Of a DNA stretch of 15,154 nt, positions 6,612 through 14,216 are shown piece after piece. The stretch's first letter is position 1. Each line of letters begins with the position of its first letter. The notes beneath the pieces are model-generated. The model was given only the letters and a program-made list of their open reading frames with translations. It made no database searches and was not told the origin of the DNA. The stretch is from contig JAEOTJ010000202.1 of NCBI GenBank assembly GCA_016839905.1, forward strand, positions 1 through 15,154. Reading direction: 5' to 3'. This stretch comes from Promethearchaeota archaeon. Its GTDB lineage: Archaea; Asgardarchaeota; Lokiarchaeia; Sigynarchaeales; SOKP01. Position numbers and translations under genes: made by a program.

Positions 6612-7013
6612 ATGTCAGAAATAAATTCAATTATTGATCAACTTATAAATGCTGAGGAAAATGTCTTTGGTGTAGCAATCATCGGAAAAAATGGTAATTT
6701 AATTACTCAGACTGAAAATTGGGATGTTTCTAATGATACGGGTGTTATAAACGAACTTCTACAAACTAAATTAGAACTCGGTCAAAAAGGCATGACAAGT
6801 ATGACTATTCAAGGTATTAAATACATGATTGTTGAAAACACTGAAGAGAGAAAGATAGGCACTAATATTACTGGTAAAGGGCATATAATTATCTGTCCCG
6901 TCCCTATTGGGGGAACAGGGGCGTTAATTTGTTATATTAATCCTCAAGCAGGTCCAAGAGATGCTTTATTTATTGTACAGGAATTTTCTCAACGATTGAA
7001 TAACCTTATTTAA
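6612..7013 (+). CDS. Asgard profilin-like protein, first of a tandem pair
   Basis: Predicted actin-monomer-binding protein of the profilin fold, cytosolic. The order of elements in its 133 aa follows profilin. There is an amphipathic N-terminal helix (3-17) and the strand VFGVAIIGKNG (18-28), which parallels AAIIGxDG of plant profilins. QTENWD (33-38) and a middle helix follow. Next come the strand pair QGIKYMIVENT (67-77), parallel to GGTKYMVIQ, then GKGHIIICPV (88-97) and GALICYIN (103-110), and a C-terminal helix packing as in profilin (about 116-131). A roadblock/LC7 protein would be of similar size but lacks the C-terminal helix after the last strand. Asgard profilins regulating actin are established in Lokiarchaea. 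A TATA-like element lies about 30 bases upstream of the ATG. A downstream paralogue shares most of the second half. Confidence 0.8.
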   Translation: MSEINSIIDQLINAEENVFGVAIIGKNGNLITQTENWDVSNDTGVINELLQTKLELGQKGMTSMTIQGIKYMIVENTEERKIGTNITGKGHIIICPVPIGGTGALICYINPQAGPRDALFIVQEFSQRLNNLI

Positions 7014-7138
7014 TTTTTTCTATTTTATTTATTTCGGGAAGATTCTAAAAATATTGGAATTTGGTTTATTAATAAGAATAAATATATATGTTTAGATTTA
7101 TATATATATACAAAAAAGTAATTTCTTTGTTTATTAGC

Positions 7139-7531
7139 ATGTCAACTGAGATTGATAATACCATAAAATGGTTAATACATGAAGAGCCAACCATATTTGG
7201 AGCCGCTATAATTGGTAGTGGAAGGCAAATAGTGTATCAAACAGAAAATTGGGATGTATCATACCATGTAAATGAATTAAATCAATTAATTGCAGACACT
7301 ACTGGTAAAATATCAAGTATTACGCTCCAAGGCGTTAAATATATGATTGTAGAAAATACACCCGAGAGAAAGATTGGAACTAATGTTCAAGGGCAAGGAC
7401 ACTTAATTATCTGTCCTGTTCCTCCTGGTGGTATGGCAGCATTAATATGTTATATTAATCCTCAAGCGGGTCCACGAGACGCGTTATTCAATGTTCAAGA
7501 GTACAGTAAAAAATTAGTAAATTTGATTTAA
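7139..7531 (+). CDS. Asgard profilin-like protein, second of a tandem pair
   Basis: Paralogue of the preceding gene, 130 aa from the ATG at 7139. The frame is open further upstream, but that part runs through an AT-only promoter-like stretch (7096-7110) and would encode a non-homologous hydrophobic extension. The internal ATG also matches the N-terminus of the first copy. The profilin order is the same: helix (4-14), FGAAIIG (20-26), QTENWDV (34-40), QGVKYMIVENT (64-74), GQGHLIICPV (85-94), ALICYINPQAGPRDALF (101-117) and the final helix. The block from QG-KYMIVENT to the C-terminus is nearly the same in both copies, while the N-terminal half and the middle helix differ, with four residues fewer in the middle. 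That pattern suggests a duplicated pair with diverged actin- or partner-binding surfaces. It is convergent with the deacetylase gene, with a T-rich gap of 22 bases. Confidence 0.8.
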   Translation: MSTEIDNTIKWLIHEEPTIFGAAIIGSGRQIVYQTENWDVSYHVNELNQLIADTTGKISSITLQGVKYMIVENTPERKIGTNVQGQGHLIICPVPPGGMAALICYINPQAGPRDALFNVQEYSKKLVNLI

Positions 7532-7553
7532 ATTATTTTTTCTTTCCTTTTCT

Positions 7554-8642
7554 TTATAATGTCCAAAAATCCATTAAGAGTTTTTTTAAAGCAGATTTAA
7601 TCTTAATTATATATGGTTTTTGGGACTTTTTTGAAAAATCCATGTATTCAAAATCAGGGCGTTCATAATTTTCTTTTAATAGTGCTTTTATGACTGAATG
7701 TATGCAAGCAGGTAATCCTATTATACTATATCCTCCTTCTAAGATAAAAGCTATTTTACCTTCACAGACATCATCCGCTATTTCTAATATTTTTTCTGTA
7801 AAATTATAATAAGAAACACTTGTTAATAAACAACTTCCAATCGGATCATCATAATACATATCAAATCCGGCAGCTATAATAATCATATCTGGTTTAAACT
7901 GTCTTAAAATAGGATCGATTATATCTAACCATTCTAGGAAATCTTCATCCGTTATGCCCGATGGAATGGGGAAGTTAATATTCGTTCCTTCTCCTTTATC
8001 CTCCCCTAATTCATCTATATCCCCTGTATCCCAATCAATAAAATCGAATTCATGAATTGAGGCATAAAGAACACAAGGATCTTCATAGAAATATTGACAT
8101 AGACCATCACCAAAATGGTCATCTATATCAATAATAGCAATTTTTTTTTTATAATTCAAATTACGCAAATACAATATCGCATTAGCAATATTATTGAAAA
8201 CGCATAACCCTGAAGCATTTTCCCTTGTAGCATGATGTCCTGGTGGTCTAATAAGGGCAAGAGCTTGATCTACTTCATTATTCAATACTGCTTCAACTGC
8301 TCTAATCGCCCCTCCAACTGCTTTTTTCGCAAGATCATATGTATCTTGGGTAACAAAAACCTCATCTCCTAATAATCCACCACCCTTTAATGAAAATCTT
8401 TTAACTGTATTGATATAATATTTGGAATGCGCTAATTGGAGGACTTTTTCATCAATTTCCCTCGGTTTAAACCGAATTATTCTCTCATCCTTAAAAATCT
8501 TAACGTTCTCTAAGTGTTCTACTATTATTTTTATTCTAAAAGGATTTTCATGCGATAAAAAAGCTGGTTTTGAATATGGGGGAGCATTTTTTACTGCAAA
8601 ATCCTCATCAATGAGTATCCCGATTTTTTTATTTTCTTCCAT
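7554..8642 (-). CDS. Histone deacetylase family (class II/AcuC-like) zinc amidohydrolase
   Basis: Predicted zinc-dependent deacetylase acting on acetyl-lysine, acetylpolyamines or similar amides; cytosolic. The 362-aa length fits the family. Core motifs are present: RPPGHHA with the His pair H136/H137, DIDDHFGDG with zinc ligands D174 and H176, AAGFDMYYDDP with zinc ligand D261, and EGGYS with the transition-state Tyr Y305. One position departs from the norm: the usual second His of the D-x-HHGxG motif is Phe (F177). The ligands and the general base pair are intact, so activity is likely. Archaeal members may deacetylate Alba, histones or polyamines; the substrate cannot be inferred. The ATG at 8642 is supported by a TATA-like element near 8680. 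The gene diverges from the large membrane protein. Confidence 0.9.
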   Translation of the reverse strand: MEENKKIGILIDEDFAVKNAPPYSKPAFLSHENPFRIKIIVEHLENVKIFKDERIIRFKPREIDEKVLQLAHSKYYINTVKRFSLKGGGLLGDEVFVTQDTYDLAKKAVGGAIRAVEAVLNNEVDQALALIRPPGHHATRENASGLCVFNNIANAILYLRNLNYKKKIAIIDIDDHFGDGLCQYFYEDPCVLYASIHEFDFIDWDTGDIDELGEDKGEGTNINFPIPSGITDEDFLEWLDIIDPILRQFKPDMIIIAAGFDMYYDDPIGSCLLTSVSYYNFTEKILEIADDVCEGKIAFILEGGYSIIGLPACIHSVIKALLKENYERPDFEYMDFSKKSQKPYIIKIKSALKKLLMDFWTL

Positions 8643-8739
8643 GATACCAAAAGAATAATATTCAAAAATTCCTAAATAATTATATTAAAGATTACATGAA
8701 TTTTTAAATTAAATATTAATTTTTAAACGATTGATTAAA
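8643..8739. promoter_or_regulatory. Divergent promoter region, deacetylase and large membrane protein
   Basis: An AT-rich 97-base gap. A TATA-like element around 8675-8685 serves the minus-strand deacetylase, and one at about 8701-8712 the plus-strand membrane protein. No clear operator was seen. Confidence 0.35.
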
Positions 8740-10965
8740 ATGATAGAGATTATTTATACGCTATTTTTAAATGCCTTACCTATAATAATATTAGTGGTTC
8801 CATTATTATTCCTTTATAAAAAAACTGTGGGAAAATTATATTTTAGAATAGTAATAGGAATTGTAGTATTTTACTTAATATATTGGGTTCTTCCAATTAT
8901 TTTCCAAATAGGTGTAAGGCCTAATAAATTAGTCGTTCAAGAAGGAGATGAAGGGAATATCGCATTAGGAGTAAGCTTTCTTATAGTGCATTTTATTTCC
9001 TTAATTTCATTATTTATCCTCTACCCTTTAGTAACCTTACCTTTTATATTCTGTGTTGCTCCGATTATCTCTTTTATAATCGTTTGGAATCGCTTAAGAA
9101 CGGAAGATGGAACAATCAAAGAAAATTTGATGAACTTGACTTATGAATTTTCTCAAAGTCCTTCCATCATGATTAAAGATGCCTTAAAAACGAGTAATTG
9201 GGCTCGAGAAAAACAAATATTAAAATTAATGATTGTACTTTTACCTATCTCTTTATATCTCCTACAAGTCATATTAAAAATATCGGGCCTTCAAGCAGTT
9301 TCTTTAACTGAAGGTAGTACCGCATTAGGTTGGTTCCTTGAAATTCTTTTTGTATATTTAGCCATTTTTATCTTTAGCATTGAATTACTTTTTAGTTCAC
9401 AAGTCGCATTAAAGGGAAGGTACTTTGGAGAAAATTTACGAGATCAAGTTTATAAAAGTCTCTATCAAGTTGGAACACCTATTTCGATTTTATCTATAAT
9501 TCTTTTTTTAATTGAATATACTGATTCGATAGGGATAATAATATATTTCTTCGCTTATTTTATAATGGCTTCTATAATTTTTGTTTTATTTATTGATATT
9601 TTTGAACCAATCTCAATATTGTTATTTGTAAAATTAATCAATTGGTGGAGAAATAAGGGAATTAAAGAAAAGGGAATTAAAAAGAGTCAGAAAGATTATA
9701 CAAATTTTTATTATGCAATAATTTATGGTGCTGTGGGCTTTATTGTATACTTTATTTTAACAATGTTAATATCAAGTTTTCTCATAGTTCCCGCTTTAGG
9801 TAGACCTGATAAAATTATATTAGATTCTGGTAAGTATATCTATGAAAATCCAACATTATTTAACTCACTTCGTTTTGATTTAGTAATTATTTCTGGAATT
9901 GCGCTAGAAATTGCTCCAATTATAATATTAGCTATATTTTTTGCCATGGGCTTAAAATATCTAAGTAATAGTTCGATTGGTTTTTATGCCTACATTCCAA
10001 TCATGATAATTCTTTCTCTATTACTCAGTATTCCTGCTGAATATTGGTTAACAGGGCAAGTAAGTTATACAGATGTTTTTGGTTTCAACTTCTTTACCTT
10101 AAGAACTACTTCCTTTGACGCTAGTTTATCCGTTGATGGGAAAGTTACATTGTTAGGTATATTAGCATTCCCTTACGTGTATGCTAGATATATCTTTTGT
10201 ATTACATTTTTAAGCTTGCTATTCTTTTACATAGGAAAAGACTTCAAGATAAAAAATATTCCCATTGATGAAAAGATAGTTGAGAAAAGTACTTTTTCTA
10301 ATATCGATTTTTTCATATCGACAAGAGACTATAAAGAAGGAAAAACACGATATTTGATTACAAAAAATAAGGATGTGGAAGTTAAATCCTCCGAACAAGA
10401 AAGAGAAGAAGTACAATCTCTATTAAATCAACTTGATGAAGACATGTTATTAGAGAAGCTTAAACCTAAAGAAGAAGATAAAAAAGAGTTTGAGAGATTC
10501 TATTATACCCTCAAATATCTTTTCAATAATAAACAAATTAAGATGTGGAAATCAGAATTCGGATATTCTTTTGAGCGAGTTGAAAAACAAGGACTTTATT
10601 TAATGTATACTGATGGTAGAGATGTATTTAATTATCCATTTAAAAAAGGTGAAACTCAGGATCCCGCATTAATTTCCGGAATGTTTTCGGCCATTACTTC
10701 CTTCATTCAAGAAACAACACATGCAACCCAAAGATTGAATACTATAGACCATGGAGACATCACTATTATGATAGAATATGGGAAATTTATTTTTGGAGCA
10801 CTTTTCATTAAAGGAAAACAATCTGCTGAAGTTAGGGCTCAAATGAAAGAATTTATCAATGAGTTTGAGAAAAAACATTCAAGAATTTTAGCTGACTGGA
10901 ATGGTGCTTTAATGCCCTTTAGAAATGACCATTTACTCGTAGAAGAAATTTTTACTAAAGATTAA
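8740..10965 (+). CDS. Large polytopic membrane protein with C-terminal longin/roadblock-like domain
   Basis: Unnamed 741-aa protein. The first 505 residues hold about twelve membrane helices in two blocks, separated by charged loops. The first loop (about 120-160) includes KENLMNLTYEFSQSPSIMI, and another lies near 305-322. From about 510 the chain is soluble. A charged linker (535-590) is followed by a mixed alpha/beta domain (about 595-730): strands GYSFERV and GLYLMYTDG, helix LISGMFSAITSFIQ, strands DITIMIEYG and KFIFGALFIKG, then a long helix ending near LADWNGALMPF. That order, with a helix SGMxSAI-SF between strand pairs, resembles the longin/roadblock-like sensor domains found at the end of many archaeal and Asgard membrane proteins. 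A membrane sensor or scaffold is likely, but no transport family is recognised. The ATG at 8740 is preferred over an in-frame TTG three codons upstream. Confidence 0.7.
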   Translation: MIEIIYTLFLNALPIIILVVPLLFLYKKTVGKLYFRIVIGIVVFYLIYWVLPIIFQIGVRPNKLVVQEGDEGNIALGVSFLIVHFISLISLFILYPLVTLPFIFCVAPIISFIIVWNRLRTEDGTIKENLMNLTYEFSQSPSIMIKDALKTSNWAREKQILKLMIVLLPISLYLLQVILKISGLQAVSLTEGSTALGWFLEILFVYLAIFIFSIELLFSSQVALKGRYFGENLRDQVYKSLYQVGTPISILSIILFLIEYTDSIGIIIYFFAYFIMASIIFVLFIDIFEPISILLFVKLINWWRNKGIKEKGIKKSQKDYTNFYYAIIYGAVGFIVYFILTMLISSFLIVPALGRPDKIILDSGKYIYENPTLFNSLRFDLVIISGIALEIAPIIILAIFFAMGLKYLSNSSIGFYAYIPIMIILSLLLSIPAEYWLTGQVSYTDVFGFNFFTLRTTSFDASLSVDGKVTLLGILAFPYVYARYIFCITFLSLLFFYIGKDFKIKNIPIDEKIVEKSTFSNIDFFISTRDYKEGKTRYLITKNKDVEVKSSEQEREEVQSLLNQLDEDMLLEKLKPKEEDKKEFERFYYTLKYLFNNKQIKMWKSEFGYSFERVEKQGLYLMYTDGRDVFNYPFKKGETQDPALISGMFSAITSFIQETTHATQRLNTIDHGDITIMIEYGKFIFGALFIKGKQSAEVRAQMKEFINEFEKKHSRILADWNGALMPFRNDHLLVEEIFTKD

Positions 10966-11768
10966 GATTCGGGAATTGTAGCTACTGCGCGAACCCACCC
11001 GGCACTTGCTCTTGCAATCTTTATGGGAAAACAATAAATAGTCGCTCCGATTGGCGGTACTTTATCTAAATTTGTTAATTTTTCCATTTGAAAATAACCT
11101 AATTCAATCCCCGCAAAATGCCCCTCCCAAATGATTGAAGAATCAGGATTTTTAGCTTTAACAGTTTTTTTCCATTTTTGAGCGGTAATAACAAATGGTG
11201 CATCCCAACTCCAAGCATCAGTACCAACAACATGGACTCCTTTTCTTAACACGTGCAGAGTGGCTGCCCTTCCCACTCCTATGCCCTTCATTATATATTC
11301 TTTTGTTCCCATATATTTTGAAGCATTTGTATGAATACATAAGATATCACCCTCTTGTAAATTATGATTTATATCATTTAATTTTTGTTCAATATCTTCT
11401 GGGGTTAAAATATAACCCTCTTCTTTATCTGTACAATTTAAAACGACTAAAGGACCAATTCCCCACTCTAAAGGAAATTCATCTATAGTTTGAGCTTTTT
11501 TCTCTCCTATTTCTTTATCCATAATTGGAGCAAAATGCCATGGTGCATCCATGTGCGTACCGCTATGGGTATTTAAAGTGATGATCTCCGTTGCCCAACC
11601 TTTCCCGTTCGGTAGATGTTCTTTGGGATTAAGTTTGGAAAATAAATAAGACATTTCTTTTGCTCCATCCTCATGAGATTCATAAGCAATTTTAGGGAAC
11701 ATTTTTGGGGGATCAAATATCTTTTCCTCGGGATTAATGATTGATATGGATAAATCGATAAATTTCAT
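10962..11768 (-). CDS. Metal-dependent cyclase/formamidase-family hydrolase
   Basis: Member of the cyclase family that includes bacterial arylformamidase (KynB-type) and various hydrolases opening amide or ester rings; cytosolic. The hallmark HSGTHMDAPWHF is present, giving metal ligands H68, H72 and D74 and the catalytic-region H78 (numbered from the ATG). Supporting segments are DLSISI at the start, GDILCIHT (strand with a metal-site neighbour), VVGTDAWSWD and the C-terminal PIKIARASAGWVRAVA. At 268 aa it has the usual length. The ATG at 11768 is used: it lies about 29 bases after a TATA-like stretch (around 11797). An in-frame TTG at 11777 with an AAAGGA element before it is a possible alternative start. 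The exact substrate is unknown, and no tryptophan-degradation genes are nearby. Its stop overlaps that of the convergent membrane-protein gene. Confidence 0.88.
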   Translation of the reverse strand: MKFIDLSISIINPEEKIFDPPKMFPKIAYESHEDGAKEMSYLFSKLNPKEHLPNGKGWATEIITLNTHSGTHMDAPWHFAPIMDKEIGEKKAQTIDEFPLEWGIGPLVVLNCTDKEEGYILTPEDIEQKLNDINHNLQEGDILCIHTNASKYMGTKEYIMKGIGVGRAATLHVLRKGVHVVGTDAWSWDAPFVITAQKWKKTVKAKNPDSSIIWEGHFAGIELGYFQMEKLTNLDKVPPIGATIYCFPIKIARASAGWVRAVATIPES

Positions 11769-11831
11769 AATATTCAATATTTTCCTTTGAATAAAAAATA
11801 TCTACTTCTTAAGTTAAATTAAATAAAATTT

Positions 11832-11898
11832 AAAAAAAAATACGATTACTTTAACTTTCAGATTAATTAACAAGCTGAAATTTATGACAGAAATTTCA
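11832..11898 (-). terminator. Hairpin plus T-tract terminator after the ATPase/TOPRIM pair
   Basis: Read on the minus strand, an eight-pair hairpin (11898-11891 with 11883-11876, seven-base loop) is followed, about 35 bases on, by a run of nine T (11840-11832). It lies just past the TOPRIM-like gene and before the cyclase promoter. Confidence 0.45.
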
Positions 11899-11922
11899 AA
11901 TTGAAAATTGAGAAATTATGTG

Positions 11923-12396
11923 TTAAAAAGATCGGATATCATTTCTTAACCTTTGTATGCGACAATCATGAATAAGTAATTCTTCTAAAAGGCTTTCAAA
12001 AATCTTGAGATTATTATTTATAATATGATGTAATGATATTGGATTATTCGGCAGATTAAAATCTCTGATATTAACTCCAGCTTCATTACAAGCGTCTAGA
12101 ATCCATTCTTCTAAATAGGGCTGAATCTCTATTATTATATGGCCCCTTCTTGAATCTTTTTTAATTGTATAACCATTTTCCTTTTTTTTAAGTGTAAAAT
12201 TTGTCCTATTAAAATATGGAATAGGAGAGCCATCAGGATCTTCATCAACCAATGCAATATTTTCCTCATTATTCTCTAATAATTTACCAATTCTTGATTT
12301 TCCTGAAGCATGTTTTATGTTCCTACTAAAAAAACCATATTTCTTTATTAATATTTCATCAGGATTGCACTCAACATATATTTGATGTTTAATCAT
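11923..12396 (-). CDS. TOPRIM-like protein, partner of the OLD-like ATPase
   Basis: A 157-aa protein with features of a minimal TOPRIM fold, the metal-binding fold of topoisomerases, primases and OLD-family nucleases. The N-terminus has YVECNPDEIL, with a Glu in the position of the TOPRIM acidic residue (E9 from the ATG). A helix GKSRIGKLL and strand NIALVDEDPDG then give D51, D53 and D55, like the DxD motif. A later EIQPYLEEWIL segment resembles the C-terminal part of small TOPRIM-like partners. The ATG at 12396 is favoured over an upstream TTG (12408) because GAGGATC lies six bases before it. It overlaps the end of the ATPase gene by eight bases, so translation is probably coupled. A metal-dependent nuclease role is inferred from fold and context only. 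Confidence 0.6.
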   Translation of the reverse strand: MIKHQIYVECNPDEILIKKYGFFSRNIKHASGKSRIGKLLENNEENIALVDEDPDGSPIPYFNRTNFTLKKKENGYTIKKDSRRGHIIIEIQPYLEEWILDACNEAGVNIRDFNLPNNPISLHHIINNNLKIFESLLEELLIHDCRIQRLRNDIRSF

Positions 12397-13327
12397 TCTG
12401 ATCCTCAAGAATATTGTCTAAATTAAAGAATATATCAGAATCATATGATAAGATTTCCTCATTATCAAGAAGTTGGAGATGAGTTTTATAATCTTTCCAA
12501 TAGGTAGCAAATACATTAACATCTCTCGCTTTTTGAAGTAATGACATTAAAAAATAAGGATTGTGTGTCGAAAAGAAATATTGGTTTTTATTATCTCTGT
12601 TTAATGCAACCTTCTCGGCAAAAAATTTAGTATAGTAAGGGAATGTATGGACTTCTGGCTCTTCAAATATGATCGCTGAATTATTATTTGTTTCTATTGC
12701 TATAATATGAAAAATGAGTCTCTTTAATGTATCAGAAACATTTCTATACGGATAACTTATCGTGAAATTATCAATAGTTTTAGAAATTTCGATTTTAAAT
12801 TCATTTTTTCGTAATCCTAATGTTAAATTAAAAGGTTTTAAAAGCTCAATAATTAATTCTCTAAGTTTTTTATGAGTTAGAAGTAAAAAAAAAAGGTTTA
12901 TTCCATTTGGAGGAAGTAAAAAATCAGGAAAAGAAGAATCAAATCTATCTCTTTCAGCAAATTTATAATATCGAATGGGGGTACCAGTATAATCTCCTTG
13001 GGATATTTTTCGCTCTTGTTTAATTAATTCACTTATTAAATTTTCTTTATATTGGATTTGTAATGAATAATTATCAAACTTAATGTCAATTAGTTGAGTT
13101 ACTTCATTATCATAGAATAAATCACTCTTATGATCAAATCTAATAAAATCCTCTAATCTTAAACCCCTCTTACTTTTAGGTCTAAGAAAATAACTTAAAT
13201 AAGCTAAAGTCTCTAAAATATTAGATTTACCGCTATTTGGAGGTCCAATAAATACATTTATCCGATTACACTCAAATTCCAAGGAGGATATGGATTTAAA
13301 ATATTTAATTGCTATTCTTTCTATCAT
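12389..13327 (-). CDS. OLD-like AAA ATPase (SMC/ABC-type head)
   Basis: Predicted ATPase of the AAA_15/AAA_21 group, as in OLD nucleases and related phage-defence systems; cytosolic. The start MIERIAIKYFKSI is typical of the family (strand, then FKSI). Walker A is GPPNSGKSN (28-36). The signature-like NVSDTLKRL is at 196-204, Walker B IIFEEPEVH at 219-227 with E222/E223, and the His switch STHNP at 253-257. At 312 aa it lacks the fused TOPRIM domain of classical OLD proteins; the next gene supplies a separate one. A TATA-like element (13348-13360) lies about 27 bases before the ATG, so the mRNA starts at or near the ATG. The two-gene arrangement resembles split ATPase/TOPRIM defence pairs such as PARIS, but the family identity is not proven. 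Confidence 0.85.
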   Translation of the reverse strand: MIERIAIKYFKSISSLEFECNRINVFIGPPNSGKSNILETLAYLSYFLRPKSKRGLRLEDFIRFDHKSDLFYDNEVTQLIDIKFDNYSLQIQYKENLISELIKQERKISQGDYTGTPIRYYKFAERDRFDSSFPDFLLPPNGINLFFLLLTHKKLRELIIELLKPFNLTLGLRKNEFKIEISKTIDNFTISYPYRNVSDTLKRLIFHIIAIETNNNSAIIFEEPEVHTFPYYTKFFAEKVALNRDNKNQYFFSTHNPYFLMSLLQKARDVNVFATYWKDYKTHLQLLDNEEILSYDSDIFFNLDNILEDQND

Positions 13328-13347
13328 AATATTTCAATTCTTCTTAC

Positions 13348-13360
13348 ACTTATAAAAATT
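13348..13360 (-). promoter_or_regulatory. TATA box of the ATPase/TOPRIM operon
   Basis: On the minus strand AATTTTTATAAGT is centred about 27 bases before the ATPase ATG, the spacing expected when transcription starts at the start codon. No Shine-Dalgarno site precedes this ATG. Confidence 0.5.
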
Positions 13361-13422
13361 TTTCTTTTAAGCATTATTTTTTTAAATTAAAGGTATGGTA
13401 TTTTAAAGAACGATGATATATT

Positions 13423-13947
13423 CTACAAAAGGAATCCACGCCACCAATCTTCACCTAATTTCCGCCATTCTTCGCCATACTCATCCTTGAATGACCTAAT
13501 AATTTCCTTGTCTTCATCCAATTCTCTTAAAACCGTTTTTTTTTCTCCTTCTAAATGGTCAATATAATCTATAATGGTTATACCATTCGTTCTACATTGT
13601 TCCTTAAAGTATCTTAACCATTCATTTAATACATGGAGGTTTTTACCTAGAGGATTATGAAGACTATAATTTCCCCCATCTTTCATAGTAATATAATTAA
13701 AATAAAAATCATCATCATTTCCTATACTGAAATTAAGCTCCTAAATGTCATTGGAGAATCTACCATTCTCAACCGAAAAATGACCTAGTTAAGTAGTAGA
13801 AAGTTTAGAAAATTTCATTTCCATCACGGAACAAAACTTTTCCTTGCTAATTGTTTCAAAAATCATCTCTTTTATTGTTTCAAAATACTCTCCAGAGTTA
13901 ATTGGGTGATTAAAACAATCAAATAATGTTTGAAATGCTTCCTTCAT
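13423..13947 (-). pseudogene. Partner of the RHH gene, interrupted by two in-frame stop codons
   Basis: From the ATG at 13947 one frame runs 175 codons to the TAA at 13423-13425, broken by a TAA (13791-13789) and a TAG (13743-13741). The pieces are MKEAFQTLFDCFNHPINSGE... (52 aa), LGHFSVENGRFSNDI (15 aa), and a third starting ELNFSIGNDDDFYFNY and ending GEDWWRGFLL (about 105 aa). All three look like coding sequence in one continuous frame, which is unlikely by chance in such AT-rich DNA. The last piece has an internal ATG (13686) and could be made as an 87-aa protein. The start overlaps the preceding RHH gene by ATGA, the usual layout of an antitoxin and its toxin. I do not recognise the family. 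Most likely it is a toxin or partner gene inactivated by nonsense mutations; assembly error or recoding are alternatives. Confidence 0.65.
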
Positions 13948-14216
13948 AAATTATATAAGTATTTATCTACTTTTTCAGATAAATCAGAGATTCCTAAATC
14001 GAAAACGTCTTCTAATCCTTTCCAAGCAGAATCTCTTTCTACGGAACCTAACTCGTTTGAGTCTCTTAGACCTTCAGTTATAAGAGCCTCTTTAATTAAG
14101 TTTCCTATTAATTCTTTTTTATTAATCTTATATCCCCGTAATATTAAGTGAGAAATTAATTCATCTAAAAGTTTTCTAATCTCTTTATCTATTCGAATAG
14201 TACTAATAATTATCAC
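13944..14216 (-). CDS. Ribbon-helix-helix antitoxin-like regulator
   Basis: A 90-aa protein. The N-terminus STIRIDKEIRKLLDELISH (5-23), followed by INKKELIGNLIKEAL, is the ribbon-helix-helix pattern: a short basic strand, helix A, a turn, helix B. Such proteins dimerise, bind operator DNA through the strand and, as antitoxins, neutralise a partner through the C-terminal half. Here that half is acidic (RDSAWKGLEDVFDLGISDLSEKVD). The start is GTG at 14216; no early in-frame ATG exists. A TATA-like element 27 bases upstream implies a leaderless mRNA, and it coincides with a perfect palindrome that may be the autoregulatory operator. The downstream partner overlaps by four bases (ATGA) but is broken. 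The RHH call is based on pattern only. Confidence 0.7.
   Translation of the reverse strand: MIIISTIRIDKEIRKLLDELISHLILRGYKINKKELIGNLIKEALITEGLRDSNELGSVERDSAWKGLEDVFDLGISDLSEKVDKYLYNL

Noticed and set aside
7088..7138. N-terminal extension of the second profilin
   Set aside because: It crosses the TATA-like stretch, is hydrophobic and has no counterpart in the first copy. The ATG at 7139 fits better.
6612..7531. Roadblock/LC7 domain proteins
   Set aside because: Size is similar and such proteins are common in Asgard archaea. However, the strand GxKYMIV, the final strand ALICYIN and the C-terminal helix match the profilin order better.
13741..13791. Stop-codon recoding (for example pyrrolysine at TAG) in the RHH partner
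   Set aside because: The two stops differ (TAA and TAG), and TAA is not decoded as pyrrolysine. No other gene in the window shows internal stops of one type. Nonsense decay is simpler.
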